A stretch of 64,000 nt of DNA from assembly GCA_002811675.1 (NCBI GenBank), contig PDIM01000009.1, positions 88,114-152,113 on the forward strand, written 5' to 3'. The position numbers and the translations under genes are program-made. Numbering within the stretch: the stretch's first letter is position 1; every line of letters starts with the position of its first letter. The stretch comes from Ichthyosporea sp. XGB-2017a. Its lineage: Eukaryota; Opisthokonta; Ichthyosporea. Below are positions 19,289-29,865 of the stretch, one piece after another. Under the pieces are notes generated by a model that saw nothing but the letters and a program-made list of their open reading frames with translations, searched no databases and was not told the DNA's origin.

Positions 19289-19630
19289 TTAGTTCTTGTA
19301 CCCAATAATATGTCTACGTCCAATAATTTCACCGACACAGAACCACCCGAAAACTTCAACACCGATAAGAACTTTATGGGTTGCTTCCTTCACGGTGTAG
19401 TTCAAAAAGGCACCAGTCTGAATATTCTTTACTCCCTGCATAGCAGCCTTCTGAATCCCACCAAGTTCGGCCTGGGAAGGAGGGGCAAGCTCTTTACGGG
19501 CATATCCCCAGAAAGTCTGAAGTTGAGGGGTATACTGATTACCAATCTCAGTGGCGGATTGTGTCACTTTACCCCCAAGCTGGGCAACACGTTGAATTCC
19601 CTGTTGGGCAATCTTCTGAACAGCAGCCAT
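19289..19630 (-). CDS. ATP5MG: Mitochondrial ATP synthase subunit g
   Basis: 113 residues from the ATG at 19630; upstream codons in frame lack a better start. Subunit g is a small single-pass inner-membrane protein of the Fo part that supports dimerisation of ATP synthase and shaping of cristae. The C-terminal half carries the family signature: NYTVKEATHKVLIGVEVFGW and then FCVGEIIGRRHIIGY, including the GxxxG-type spacing in the membrane helix. The N-terminal half (AQQGIQRVAQLGGKVTQSA) is amphipathic. Length agrees with yeast Atp20 and animal ATP5L. It is divergent from the USP gene. Confidence 0.93.
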   Translation of the reverse strand: MAAVQKIAQQGIQRVAQLGGKVTQSATEIGNQYTPQLQTFWGYARKELAPPSQAELGGIQKAAMQGVKNIQTGAFLNYTVKEATHKVLIGVEVFGWFCVGEIIGRRHIIGYKN

Positions 19631-20204
19631 TATTATATATACTTTCGATAAAAGAAGCACAAATACAAAAAGATAACGTTAATCACTCACTTGCTAATCT
19701 AAATCCTTTTCACGCTAGTGCAGGTAAATAGTCCTTCTCGTCACGCCTTCAGAAGGAAGGAGCTAACCATTATATTAAAAAGTAACAGCAGCCCCATAGA
19801 AGAAAAAGCCATTGGAGCCTCGCCCCCATACCATCCCACCCCTTCTCTATGGGATCCCCCCTATACAAATTTTATTATATACATGTGATTAGAGTAGATT
19901 AGAAGTCGCCCCGGTGGGGTTAGGGTATATTTCATTGCATCTATACCTCACCTAAGGGTCTATGGCCTTGCGACTATACGGTTAGAATATAATAAAATGA
20001 AGTTCTATGTACTATGACTTGTTCTATAGACTATTATAATAGTGTACTTATTTTCCAATTCTTGTAAATAACGAGTTTAAGAGCTACTTCCCCTGTGCCA
20101 CAATATTGGTCCAATGAAAATATTGAGAAATCTTCCTTAACTATATTCTATGATTATTAAATGATTTTCAGAAGTGCAGGGAGTGGAAAAGTAGCCGCTA
20201 CAAT
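19631..20204. promoter_or_regulatory. Divergent promoter region, ATP synthase g / USP
   Basis: 574 bases. GGTGGGGTTAGGGTA at 19913-19927 shares a 14-mer with 2528-2541. Several CCATAG/CTATGG hexamers (19793, 19850, 19957). No gene seen. Confidence 0.45.
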
Positions 20205-22025
20205 ATGCTTCCTGATAACAACGCTTCAGCGAGCTCACTTTCGCGCAGGTCGTCCGGAACGTTACTGTATTTGCCTAGAAGACAGTCAGAGGGGGGGCTA
20301 ACTTCAAAAACAAATGTGTCAGGCACAGAAACAAAATTTAAATCACGAACCACGACTCCTAACGCAAAGCTAGTTACAAAATCGTCCATTTCTAGCCTAT
20401 GTGAGTATGAGAGTACAAAGAGGGTAGTGAGCCCGCGAAGAAGATCACTCCTTTCTGAACTTCCGTCTTCTGGCCCAAGTAGCAAGCCTCCTCTAACCAA
20501 CAGACGGTATTCTTCGGTTGATGATGAAAGTAACTCTCGAAGGTTAGCATCGTATGGTGATACACGGAAGCGATCGCCAGTGTCAAGCAGAGATGGCTCA
20601 CAAACCATATATAAAACGGAAATCCAAAGGCGTCACTCCACCCAAACAGCATCTACAATCATCCCTAAAATATCTGAGTTTCAAGCAAACATTTATGGCA
20701 GGACTAGGAATACGAGTTCGCAGCTCCATGAGACAAAAACAAAAGCAAGTACATTTCCTTCTTCTCGGCGCTCTTCTGACATCTCTGGCTCGAAAAACTC
20801 GGACCATGTAGCGTCAAAGTACTCGTCTCCAGGACCCTATGGATCTCGTGTAATTAAAACACCTCCGTACTCCTCGTCGAGTGGTTCATCCAGAAATAGC
20901 TCACAGGATTTTGATCGAGAATTCGGTAGGCTGAACATCAGCTCAATTGAGCCCAAAGCAGAAGAAAATGTTTTCAAAAGCAAAGGGGAGGGCTTGGTAG
21001 GTTTAAAGAATCTTGGAAACACTTGCTTTATGAATTCTGCGCTTCAGTGCTTAAGCAATACAACTCCTTTGAGAAACTATATCATAAGGAATGAATATTC
21101 AAAGCACATAAACAGTTCTAGTGGGATGAGGGGGAAATTAGTAGAATCATTCGCATCTTTGATAAATGATTTATGGAGTCACTCTCAGGGAACCTCAGTG
21201 TCTGCTTCAAGATTTAAGCGCCAAATTGAAGGGTATGCACCTCAATTTTGCGGCTTCTCACAGCAAGACTCGCAAGAATTATTGCGCTTTTTGCTTGATG
21301 GGTTACATGAGGACCTTAACAGAGTGAGGAAAAAGCCTAAATACGAACAGCTTACTGATGAGCAAGAAGAAAGTATGAGCCATCAACAAATTTCAGATTG
21401 GAAATGGAACAATTACTTGCAACGAGACTCGAGCTTTATTACGGATATATTTTTAGGTCAGTTAAAGAGTACTGTAGAGTGCCTCACATGCAAACACCAG
21501 TCTGTAACATTTGATCCGTTTTGGGACCTTTCGTTGCCCATCCCTAGTCGATTCAAAGGCATTAAAAGTGCACTCATGGGGGGTTCTGAGTGTGAGCTAT
21601 TAGAATGCTTTCGTCAATTTACAGAGGAGGAAATACTTGATGGCAATGAACGACCAAGGTGCTATAAATGCAAAGTTCCCCGAAAAAGTAGCAAGCGTTT
21701 ATCTGTACAAATATTTCCCGACATTCTTGTTCTACACATCAAAAGGTTTTCATTTTCACGTTTTAGCCGCGAAAAGTTGACCACAAAAATTAACTTCCCT
21801 TTGAAGAATTTGGTTTTACAGCAAGAACATGGCAAAGCCCCAAGTTACTCACTTTATGCAGTATCTAATCATATGGGCGGGCTTGGGGGGGGTCACTACA
21901 CGGCTATTTGCAAAAGCCCAGTGTCCGGGCAATGGTTTACATACAATGACAGTCACGTTTCAAAATCTAGCGCTTCAAGTATTCAACCTGATGATGCCTA
22001 TGTGCTGTTCTATGAAAAGCAATAG
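20205..22025 (+). CDS. Ubiquitin-specific protease (USP2/USP21-like, C19)
   Basis: 606 residues, no intron. The first 260 residues are Ser/Arg-rich and probably disordered. The catalytic domain starts at GLVGLKNLGNTCFMNSALQC with Cys274 as nucleophile. It ends with YSLYAVSNHMGGLGGGHYTA, placing the catalytic His at 564, followed by WFTYNDSHVS supplying the Asn/Asp box. A zinc-finger pair is intact: CLTC in the fingers and CYKCK about 70 residues later. VLHIKRFSFSRFSREKL and the terminal DDAYVLFYEKQ are standard. The compact domain without large inserts resembles USP2, USP21 and USP8. It should remove ubiquitin from proteins; its target cannot be inferred. Confidence 0.95.
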   Translation: MLPDNNASASSLSRRSSGTLLYLPRRQSEGGLTSKTNVSGTETKFKSRTTTPNAKLVTKSSISSLCEYESTKRVVSPRRRSLLSELPSSGPSSKPPLTNRRYSSVDDESNSRRLASYGDTRKRSPVSSRDGSQTIYKTEIQRRHSTQTASTIIPKISEFQANIYGRTRNTSSQLHETKTKASTFPSSRRSSDISGSKNSDHVASKYSSPGPYGSRVIKTPPYSSSSGSSRNSSQDFDREFGRLNISSIEPKAEENVFKSKGEGLVGLKNLGNTCFMNSALQCLSNTTPLRNYIIRNEYSKHINSSSGMRGKLVESFASLINDLWSHSQGTSVSASRFKRQIEGYAPQFCGFSQQDSQELLRFLLDGLHEDLNRVRKKPKYEQLTDEQEESMSHQQISDWKWNNYLQRDSSFITDIFLGQLKSTVECLTCKHQSVTFDPFWDLSLPIPSRFKGIKSALMGGSECELLECFRQFTEEEILDGNERPRCYKCKVPRKSSKRLSVQIFPDILVLHIKRFSFSRFSREKLTTKINFPLKNLVLQQEHGKAPSYSLYAVSNHMGGLGGGHYTAICKSPVSGQWFTYNDSHVSKSSASSIQPDDAYVLFYEKQ

Positions 22026-22039
22026 CTAACTCACTTTAG

Positions 22040-24175
22040 TCACACTTGCCTACTCAGTTCCAGTGCCCGCATCAAAAGCATATCCTCTTCTTCTGCAGTC
22101 TGGGGATATGGTTCTCCCGCGGAAGCTCCAGCGCTTCATGGAGTAAAAAACAAAGCAGCTTGTTTAGCATACTTTAATCTTACGTTTGCAATAAAAATAT
22201 AAAGTGGGCGTGTACATAACTTACCTATCATTGCCACCTTGCTGAAGAGACTCGTTTGTTGCCATTAAAATCATCTCTTCCTCAGTCATGCCAGAAATCT
22301 GCAAATCCTCATTGACAGTAGCACCTAATGCGTCCTCCTGGGACATCGCCTCAGCATATTGAATCTGCTCTTCTTCTGATAAACCTTCAATGTTATGTTT
22401 GTTAGCCCTACGAACCCATCGATATTGTTCCTTCGCATGTTCTTTTTGCTCTTTAACTTCTTCTTTTAAAATCATTAAACTCTCTTTGAGTTCATCCTTC
22501 TGACTAGTGGCATCTATAATGGCAGCACACAATTTAAGCCATTAGCTCAAAGAATTGCAATGCTGAACAATTACTATAGTTTGAACATACCTTGTATTCG
22601 CTTGGCAACTTTTCCAGCCTTTTTTTCACTGTTGAGTTTCTTAGATTTCTTACTCCATATTTTCTTCGGGATACAATAGCTCATTTTCTGATCGTGGGTG
22701 ACAACAAGACACGACTCAGCAATTGCAAACATGCAGCCTGTAAAAAGAACGTTGATGGTTCCAAGTCTTGTACCAGTCAGTTTGTCAAATAGTTTAATAA
22801 ATCCATCATTTCCACACGATATCACTTTAAATGAATCCATAGCAATGCAGCGAACATATCCTTTATGCGCTTTCAAAACAGCAATATTTTTACAGGCAGA
22901 TTTGCTTTCACCACCTTCACTTCTCGCTCGATCTACATCTAGCAATGAAAAATTGACATATTTTTCCGACGAGCCAAGGCACAAGTAACCATACTCTTTA
23001 TCCCAATTAAAACAAGTTGCTCTGGTACGACCACGAAAGGGTCTCATCTTCGATAACAGGATACACTAGAATAAGAAGAGGGAGCAATCAGTATGAGAGT
23101 GGTACCAATAGCAAAAAAGGACACACCCAGCGTTTAATACCTACCTTTTTAAAGTCGTAAAGAAGGATTTCTCCCTGTAATGTTGAAGTTAAGAGGATGC
23201 CCTCTTTTTCGTACACGTCAAATAGGGGATTCGCATCTATCTCAAAAGAAAATAACCTGTTCTCAAGGTCCAATCCATAACCTTCAATGGTAGTACCAGT
23301 TAGAACAACAACCACCTCGTCCCCTAAAATAAGAGATTCAATTGCATTTCCACACACTTCCAATAGCTTTTCGTTAGAAACAAAACAAAATAAGCTTCTA
23401 GTGCGCAAAAACAGGTTAAATCGTGTGCTTCAGATATCCTACCTTGTCTTTGTTTTACCTCTCCATCTTCCATCCGACTTAAATGAATTGATCCCCCGTG
23501 GTCACCCGAAGCGATGAATCCGTTACGAACATCTATGCAGCTCACTGAGTTCCGATGCCGCTGATTAATTGGAGTTGGTTTTTTCTTTTCGGAAGACAAA
23601 ATATTCATATAAAAGACATACCCCAAACTTGTTCCAATGACCAGTTTTCCGTATGCCTTGGGACATTCCCTTGATGCAGCAAATTTCACACATGTTCCTT
23701 CGCCCGAAATTCGCCGATCAAACAAACGCAGCTGTTCTCGTACTGGATTGTCTCCAATGTTGCACACAGTGACATTCCCTTCTGGTAATGAGCACACTAC
23801 AGCAAGATCTGAACGCAAATCGTCATTGCTCACTTTTCTGCTGATAGCCCAAACTCTGTCAATTTTGCCACTAGTAGCATTAAATGTGTTCGCCATTCCA
23901 CATCCACTTCCCCAAAGCTGACTAAGATGCAGTCTCGCAATATACTCGTTCTTCCACTTCGAATCCTTTCCACAAACTTTTCTAACATGCTTAGAAACAC
24001 TAAATCCCAGAAACTTTTCCAGGGAGTCCCTCCACACCATGTCATCATTCGCAATCATGTGAAATCTCTTGCAAACGCAGGCTAGAGCAGCAAAGTCCCT
24101 CAGGGACATATGTGCAAATATATGCACGACAATTTCGTCTGGCACGGTGCTAAATCCCTTTTCAAGGTCACCCAT
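22040..24175 (-). CDS. F-box/WD40 protein with three C-terminal ubiquitin-interacting motifs
   Basis: Five exons (23459-24175, 23145-23366, 22591-23065, 22225-22513, 22040-22133) giving 598 residues. An F-box lies at about 8-50 (VPDEIVVHIFAHMSLRDFAALACVCKRFH), which should bind Skp1 in an SCF ubiquitin ligase. WD-type repeats follow (NSVSCIDVRNGFIASGDHGGS; GYVRCIAMDSFKVISCGNDG). After a basic helical linker come three UIM-like motifs: EEEQIQYAEAMSQ (518-530), EEEMILMATNESL (549-561) and EEEDMLLMRALELSRQ (582-597). The join of exons 1 and 2 is the least certain: donor at 23458 and acceptor after 23367 keep the frame and make a smooth blade (MEDGE|LLEVCGNAIESL), but a CTAAC lies only about 7 bases before the AG. 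I know no named family with this exact order. Confidence 0.85.
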
Positions 24176-25002
24176 ATTGCCTCTCTCCCCTCGTTAAAGC
24201 AGCACAGGAGCTCAATCCGACACCGAGCAACAAAGCAGGAGAAGATAAAATAAATAAAAGAACAGGCAGAACTCTAAAATAAACTGCACAGCAAGTGTGG
24301 ACGAGCGAAGCTTGTGTAAGGGATCCAGTTTTGAGAAGCATAATTTTGAGGGATGGGGGTTTTATCCAATCAGAGGGCTGCATTTATCATATATCCTCGA
24401 AAAAATTGACCGTCAAAAAGGGCCTGAGCTGATGAGAGAAAAACGCTACGCTGCGCTTCGCTCAACTATGGACTACACAGTAGGGAGTAGGGAGAAAATA
24501 AGAATAAAGTGATCCCATGGGCCATGACCCATCATTCTTCCCGCCTTTTTGACAGTGGCGACAGAGGGTATGGCCGAGTGCTCGAGTCACCTCTGTATCT
24601 GTAGTCTGTATCTGGAGACTCTAGAGCTGTTTCCATTCACTCTGCACTTTGGTTGAGGCTGCAAACTCTAATAAGGGGTGCTGGAATGTATGTCCACTAG
24701 CCCTACTAGTTAATGATATCCAACTCTAGAAGGATCCTTGGATGTATGTCTGTTTTATTTATTCATGCTGTTCGTAAACGTGTTCTACAATAAGTCTCAT
24801 AGGGCCGGGCAAGTATTGAGTTGGAAGGAGCCCACATGAGGGCCATACATTTTAGTCAAGTTTAGTAACTTCCCCCCGAATGGGTCAACAGGCGAATGGC
24901 TGCGCATAATAATCAAACAAGCGGATAGATGGAGCTGAATGGTGAAAAAGGCAAAAACAAGAGTATGCCTTCTATTGCGAAAGCAAGCTAGCCATATTCT
25001 TC
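24176..25002. promoter_or_regulatory. F-box gene promoter and neighbour 3' region
   Basis: 827 bases. CCAATCAGAG at 24366-24375 (NF-Y-like) about 190 bases before the F-box ATG; TTCCCGCCTTTTT near 24538. A tRNA-like A box near 24580 has no matching B box. No gene seen. Confidence 0.4.
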
Positions 25003-26057
25003 TTAGGAATTTGGAATGATAACTTGCTCCTTGAGTAGTTCAACAGACTCTGACAAACCAACAACACCATCCACTTCAGTAGAGAAATCTTTTGGACCGT
25101 ACATTACCCACCCATCGTTCTCTCCTTTTTCGAACTTAATCAGGCCCAATTTGCCGTACACATACGCCGCAAGAGCACTACAAAAGAATGCGGATACCTT
25201 TTTTGCATCCCCATAATGAAATTTTAATTTTGCTTTCAAGAAATCCATCTGACAGAGAATGAAAACCAAACAGAATAAGTATTTCCAAGGATTCTTTTCT
25301 TTTACCGTGTTTTACAAGATCGAGAGTACAAGCAACTTACCGGGTCGATATCATACGGTTTCTCATGCAAAAGGGGATAAAGTTGGCGTAGTTTACTATT
25401 GATTTCTTCATGATGCAGCTTTCCATATGATTCTCCTGTTTTTTTATCAATCAGCTGTCGCAACATGACTTTGCCTGTGTACTTTTTAATGTAATCATTA
25501 TCTAGATCAACTATCTGAACTCCGAATTTTTTTTCACCGTCAATTACATCTTCAATATTTTCCTCTCCAGATTCCAAGATTAAAAATTCCGTCTTTACAT
25601 TATCTGCGCTTTGTTTGAAAAAGTGCGGTGGCTTCAGTACAATCGCCACATGCGAAAATTTGGTATTCCCAAAATACTCTACAAGATCTGAAAACCAAAA
25701 ATGCTCCCCATGAAAAAGAAGAATATCCCCAGTCTCCATGGTGGAACAAGCTTCGTCAAATGTTATGATGCCCTTTCGTTTTTTGTGAACCCAATTGGGG
25801 AGGCTATTGTACATTGCAGAGGCGGCCGTTGACACGGCGTTGAAGGGGAATGTCACAATGGAATACAACGTTTCAGAAATCTTCTCTGTATACCTTGGTT
25901 CTGAAGTTTGGTTTCCCATGTCCTGTGAACAAACCTCTCCATCCTCTTTTGTGTACACTAATTCAGCATCTGCAAAGCAGCTATCTTCCTCATCTTCCCG
26001 CAGGGATTTGTGTCCACCCCGGGCACATTCACTCGTATTCGAAGGATTACTAAACAT
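25003..26057 (-). CDS. Permuted papain-fold (YiiX/C92-like) hydrolase
   Basis: Two exons (25341-26057 and 25003-25248), phase 0, 320 residues from the ATG at 26057. After an acidic, low-complexity N-terminus, the conserved part begins METGDILLFHGE, followed by NTKFSHVAIVL with the probable catalytic His at about 136. The second half, mostly in exon 2, has VSAFFCSALAAYVYGKLG with the probable nucleophile Cys at about 262. The His-before-Cys order is that of circularly permuted NlpC/P60 proteins (the YiiX/YebB-like C92 group), related to lecithin retinol acyltransferase folds. Members hydrolyse amide or acyl bonds; the substrate is unknown. No signal peptide or membrane segment stands out. Confidence 0.75.
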
Positions 26058-26844
26058 GGCGCTAGAGTACAATAAGGCCACAGCAATAAAAAAACAACAA
26101 TAACGCTATCTACCCAAAGCAATAGAAAATCAAGGGCCACCAGTGACTACTCTTATCTTTCTTACCTGGATTGATCAGCTAACTTAAAAGTGTGAGAATG
26201 AATATGATTCCTCCGCAGCAGCCAGCTTATAATGGCTTTTTAATAACAATTATGAGTGCAGTACACAGAGGACGTCACTTTCTATTCTTTCTATGTAGCA
26301 GCTGGCCTAGTATTATTATTATACCCATCTATTTTTATTATCATTCATAAACAGCCAACTTCTATGGTAAACAGGCGTCATATCGTGTGGAATGCGGTGT
26401 TCACCACAGCGCAGCTGTAATATCTATGAATCTGTGCTTGACCAAGGTACCGAGGATTATGAATATTGTCTTGTTCCAATATATACGTCTGTGTTGTACC
26501 ATAAACTCTCACCAGACGAATTCTTCCTAAGCAGCTACGTGGTCCTCACGCTATGCAGTGATGTTCACCCGTGCTGACTGTGCTGCACTTCGTTATAGCT
26601 CGCAAGGGCTCGGCACTCTAGCTACTGTTTACCATTCACTTTAGTTCGAAGAGCACAACATACCCGAACTCCAAAGCCTCTTTCAAAGCAAGTTCAGTTT
26701 ATACGCCAAGCTTTATTGTGAGTTTATTATGATCGTTTCTTGAATATATCAAATTGAGCTTGCTAATAGTTAAATAAAATACAATCCACCCTGTCCTTCG
26801 CAGGGATGGTTCTGGAATATTATCGGTTCGTAAATGGCAGTTGT
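26058..26844. other. Intergenic region
   Basis: 787 bases between tandem minus-strand genes: upstream region of the papain-fold gene and 3' region of the CFP1 gene. ATT/TTA-rich runs near 26310-26340. No convincing gene. Confidence 0.4.
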
Positions 26845-28116
26845 TTAAGAATGCTCTATAGTACAGTGTGAAATATGAGGATATATATTTCTCCTTCGCT
26901 TCAACGACAGCAGTTCATTTGTCTCTCGTTCTTCCCAAGAATAATACTCTTCATATAAGCGAATTTTGTCATACAGGAGAGAAGCCAGTTTTAGTTTTTC
27001 CCAATTAAAGTGATTTAAGCACTCTGATGCAAGGTCCTGACACGCGCTTCCCTTCCCGAACGGATACCCACAAATTTCATTTGGATCTTTCTTTGTTTTC
27101 TTTTTACCTTCCCCGTGGTCTGGGCACAGAATATACAGTCTCTGGCAGTATTCTCCTATCGAGTGTTCAAAGTAATTACAAAATACATCATCATCTATCC
27201 CACGAAGTTTGCGCTTGATACACGAGTTCAAAGAAGTCATGCTAGTTTCAACTTTAACATAGCATTTGTTAACATGTTTCCACGCATGCTTGAAGTTTAC
27301 AGGCTGTCCACAAGAGATGCAGTCCCACTGTACAGTCCCCGCTCTTTCATCTTTCTTTTTCTTGGTCGAGCCCATATCCTTTTTACTTTCCCTTCCACGC
27401 TCCCCTTGTGCTTTCAGAGTTTCAATTTTTTTATCAACTTTCTTTACCATCTTCTCAATTTTCAGTTTTTCCGCACGACATTTGCTAAGGACACAGTTTT
27501 CTTCTGCAAATGGTTGCTTATCTGACGTTATCCCTCTCACGTTCATTACATAAAGTAGCTTTCCAAAAACACATCTATAGCCACAAAGACTACTGCAATA
27601 TTTCGAATCAACAGCTGCCACTTGGGAGCAGCCAGCGCATGCACATTCTGGGCGTCGAAGAACTCTTCCGCCTTTTTTAAAAACAGTTTTAAGAGAAGGA
27701 TTGGAAGCTTCGCACTGACTGCAATAATAACTTTCCATTTGGTCGCATATTTCTGCATCTAAACCAATGCAATCAAAATGAAACCAATTTTCACAAAATT
27801 CACAGCATACCATTGGCCGATCATCATTGTCATCTTGCGGTGACTTACACACACAGTAAACTAATGTGTCGCTGTCCTTTGCAACATATTCAGTCTTTAG
27901 TTTCTTTTCCTTCTTAGCTTCTGCGTCCAGGGGCTCTTCGTCTTCTTCCTCTTTGATTGTCTTACAAACGCTTAGAGTATTTGATGGTACAGCCAAATCT
28001 TCTACATCAAAACTGCTTGTTGTTGAAAAGTTGGAATCCCGTCGAGGGGTGTTTTCCCCAACTTCTTTGTCAAATTCAGCTACAGCACTGAGCGTAGGCC
28101 CCTTGCCCACGTCCAT
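26845..28116 (-). CDS. CXXC1: CFP1/Spp1-type PHD protein of the Set1 H3K4 methyltransferase complex
   Basis: 423 residues, single exon, ATG at 28116. A PHD finger at about 60-110 (VYCVCKSPQDDNDDRPMVCC, CENWFHFDCIGL, YYCSQCEA) should read methylated H3K4. It is followed by the CFP1-specific Cys cluster ECACAGCSQVAAVDSKYCSS, a Lys-rich coiled coil (about 190-255), and the C-terminal CpG-binding-protein domain with WDCISCGQPV...HVNKCYVK and CPDHGEG motifs. The DNA-binding CXXC finger found in animal CFP1 between the PHD and the coiled coil is not present, so the layout resembles yeast Spp1 with the longer animal-type C-terminus. It probably targets and activates Set1/COMPASS. The upstream TTG is not used as the start. 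Confidence 0.88.
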   Translation of the reverse strand: MDVGKGPTLSAVAEFDKEVGENTPRRDSNFSTTSSFDVEDLAVPSNTLSVCKTIKEEEDEEPLDAEAKKEKKLKTEYVAKDSDTLVYCVCKSPQDDNDDRPMVCCEFCENWFHFDCIGLDAEICDQMESYYCSQCEASNPSLKTVFKKGGRVLRRPECACAGCSQVAAVDSKYCSSLCGYRCVFGKLLYVMNVRGITSDKQPFAEENCVLSKCRAEKLKIEKMVKKVDKKIETLKAQGERGRESKKDMGSTKKKKDERAGTVQWDCISCGQPVNFKHAWKHVNKCYVKVETSMTSLNSCIKRKLRGIDDDVFCNYFEHSIGEYCQRLYILCPDHGEGKKKTKKDPNEICGYPFGKGSACQDLASECLNHFNWEKLKLASLLYDKIRLYEEYYSWEERETNELLSLKRRRNIYPHISHCTIEHS

Positions 28117-28722
28117 GTCGCACAAAGAGATAAATCAAAGCTACCACCAACGAAACAAACAAGACACCAATGCTACAGAAACATCACTTTTCACAAACAG
28201 TTCCCTGACTCCACCCCAAAAGAAGCCTCAGGAGAACAGATATTCCCTAGCTAGCTGTCCTATTCTACACAGCTGGAATCCCAGCAATACACATACACGT
28301 GAAACAGATCTGCCTCCCTCATAACCAAAATAGCAACAACAGCTACATGACTTAAATTACAACACACAAGTGCTCACTACGTACAGCTGCAGCCGCAGGG
28401 ACTATTAGGGGTGTGTGTATAGGGGGCCATTATTAGATTATCAGATTATCAGCGGAGAGTAGCCCCAGCCCTGATCTCATGATCATCAATGCCTCGTGAC
28501 TCCTCCCGGCTCCCAGCTGCTGCTGCTCATTGCTTTTTTGTGTAGGACTTGTGGTTTTCACTGTTCTTCTTTTGTTTTTTCTTATAAATAATTGTGTTTT
28601 GTCCAGCTTCTTTTCATTTTATAGTTTTACAGTAATATTGTCCTTTTTTAAAATCTGATAGTTTGTTTGCTCATAGTTTATAGTGGTTCCTCGTACTTTA
28701 TTTTCGTGTGGCTAAGAAAAAA
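28117..28722. promoter_or_regulatory. Divergent promoter region, CFP1 / HIBADH
   Basis: 606 bases. A partial TTAGGGG lies near 28405. T-rich tracts precede the HIBADH start. No gene seen. Confidence 0.35.
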
Positions 28723-29718
28723 ATGAATCACCTTGTTAGGTTTGGTGGTGGCAACAGTGCCATGCTTGGGCGTATTTCCAGCAGTTTCCAGTCTGTGAGC
28801 AAGCCTCGATTCTATTCTGGTGGAATGGCATCCATTGGATTTATTGGTCTTGGTAACATGGGGGCACATATGGCGAAAAATCTGATGAAGGCCGGCCATC
28901 CATTGACAGTTTATGACAAGAATCCTTCAGCCATTGCGATTGCTCGTGGATTCGGTGCTAACACGGCTAAAGGAGCGGCCGAGGTTGCGGCGAATTGTAG
29001 TGTTGTTATAACCATGCTCCCTTCTAGTCCCCATGTGAAGGAGGTGTATTTGGGAAAGGACGGGCTCATTGCTTCTGCTAAGCCAGATACTCTCTTTATC
29101 GATTCAAGTACTATTGACCCTATGGTGTCTAGAGAAGTAGGATTGCAAGCCGGGAATAAGGGCATGAAATTTATTGATGCGCCTGTATCGGGAGGAGTTG
29201 TTGGAGCAGAAGCCGGAACACTGACTTTCATGGTAGGTGGCTCTGAAAAGGATTTTAAAGAATCGCAAGAGTGCCTGAAGCACATGGGTAAGAATGTTGT
29301 TCACTGCGGAAGAATAGGAAATGGACAAGTTGCCAAAATTTGCAACAATATGGTGTTGGGTATTTCTATGGCCGCTGTAGCTGAGGGTATGAATTTGGGT
29401 ATTAAGTTGGGCATGGAGCCAAAGCTTTTGGCTTCTATTTTCAACTCCAGTTCAGCTCGATGCTGGTCTTCTGATACCTATAATCCCGTTCCAGGTGTGA
29501 TGGAGGGAGTTCCTGCAGCGCGCGATTACGAAGGGGGATTTGGTGTTGCTCTCATCGCTAAAGACTTGGGATTAGCTAACAATGCAGCCGCAGAAGCGAA
29601 AGCCCCCATTATGTTTGGCTCTTTAGCCCATCAGGTTTATTCTTTAATGGCCAACCAAGGCCTAGATAAAAAGGACTGTGGGGCTATTTTCAAGTATTTG
29701 AGCGAGAAGGAATTTTAA
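28723..29718 (+). CDS. HIBADH: 3-hydroxyisobutyrate dehydrogenase, mitochondrial
   Basis: 331 residues from the ATG at 28723; a GTG lies five codons upstream. It oxidises 3-hydroxyisobutyrate to methylmalonate semialdehyde with NAD+ in valine breakdown. The first 34 residues are rich in Arg and Ser without acidic residues, which fits a mitochondrial presequence. The Rossmann loop GLGNMG is at 42-47. The substrate-binding motif DAPVSGGVVGAEAGTLTFMV is at about 152-171 and the catalytic Lys205 is in GNGQVAKICNN. The C-terminal dimer segment DLGLANNAAAEAKAPIMFGS is intact. It looks complete and ordinary. Confidence 0.95.
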   Translation: MNHLVRFGGGNSAMLGRISSSFQSVSKPRFYSGGMASIGFIGLGNMGAHMAKNLMKAGHPLTVYDKNPSAIAIARGFGANTAKGAAEVAANCSVVITMLPSSPHVKEVYLGKDGLIASAKPDTLFIDSSTIDPMVSREVGLQAGNKGMKFIDAPVSGGVVGAEAGTLTFMVGGSEKDFKESQECLKHMGKNVVHCGRIGNGQVAKICNNMVLGISMAAVAEGMNLGIKLGMEPKLLASIFNSSSARCWSSDTYNPVPGVMEGVPAARDYEGGFGVALIAKDLGLANNAAAEAKAPIMFGSLAHQVYSLMANQGLDKKDCGAIFKYLSEKEF

Positions 29719-29865
29719 GTGATGTGCAACACATGCTCAGCGTAGAAATGTTTCGAACACCGAAAATGGTTGCATGAGAAATAAAGCTTTTAAGTGTGTT
29801 TTTTAAGTTATTGATTACTGCAAGGCGTGCACAAATGCACAAAGGGGATTTTCGCAACATATACT

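Noticed and set aside
24570-24640. tRNA-like A box (TGGCCGAGTGCTCGAG)
   Set aside because: No B box, anticodon arm or acceptor pairing follows.
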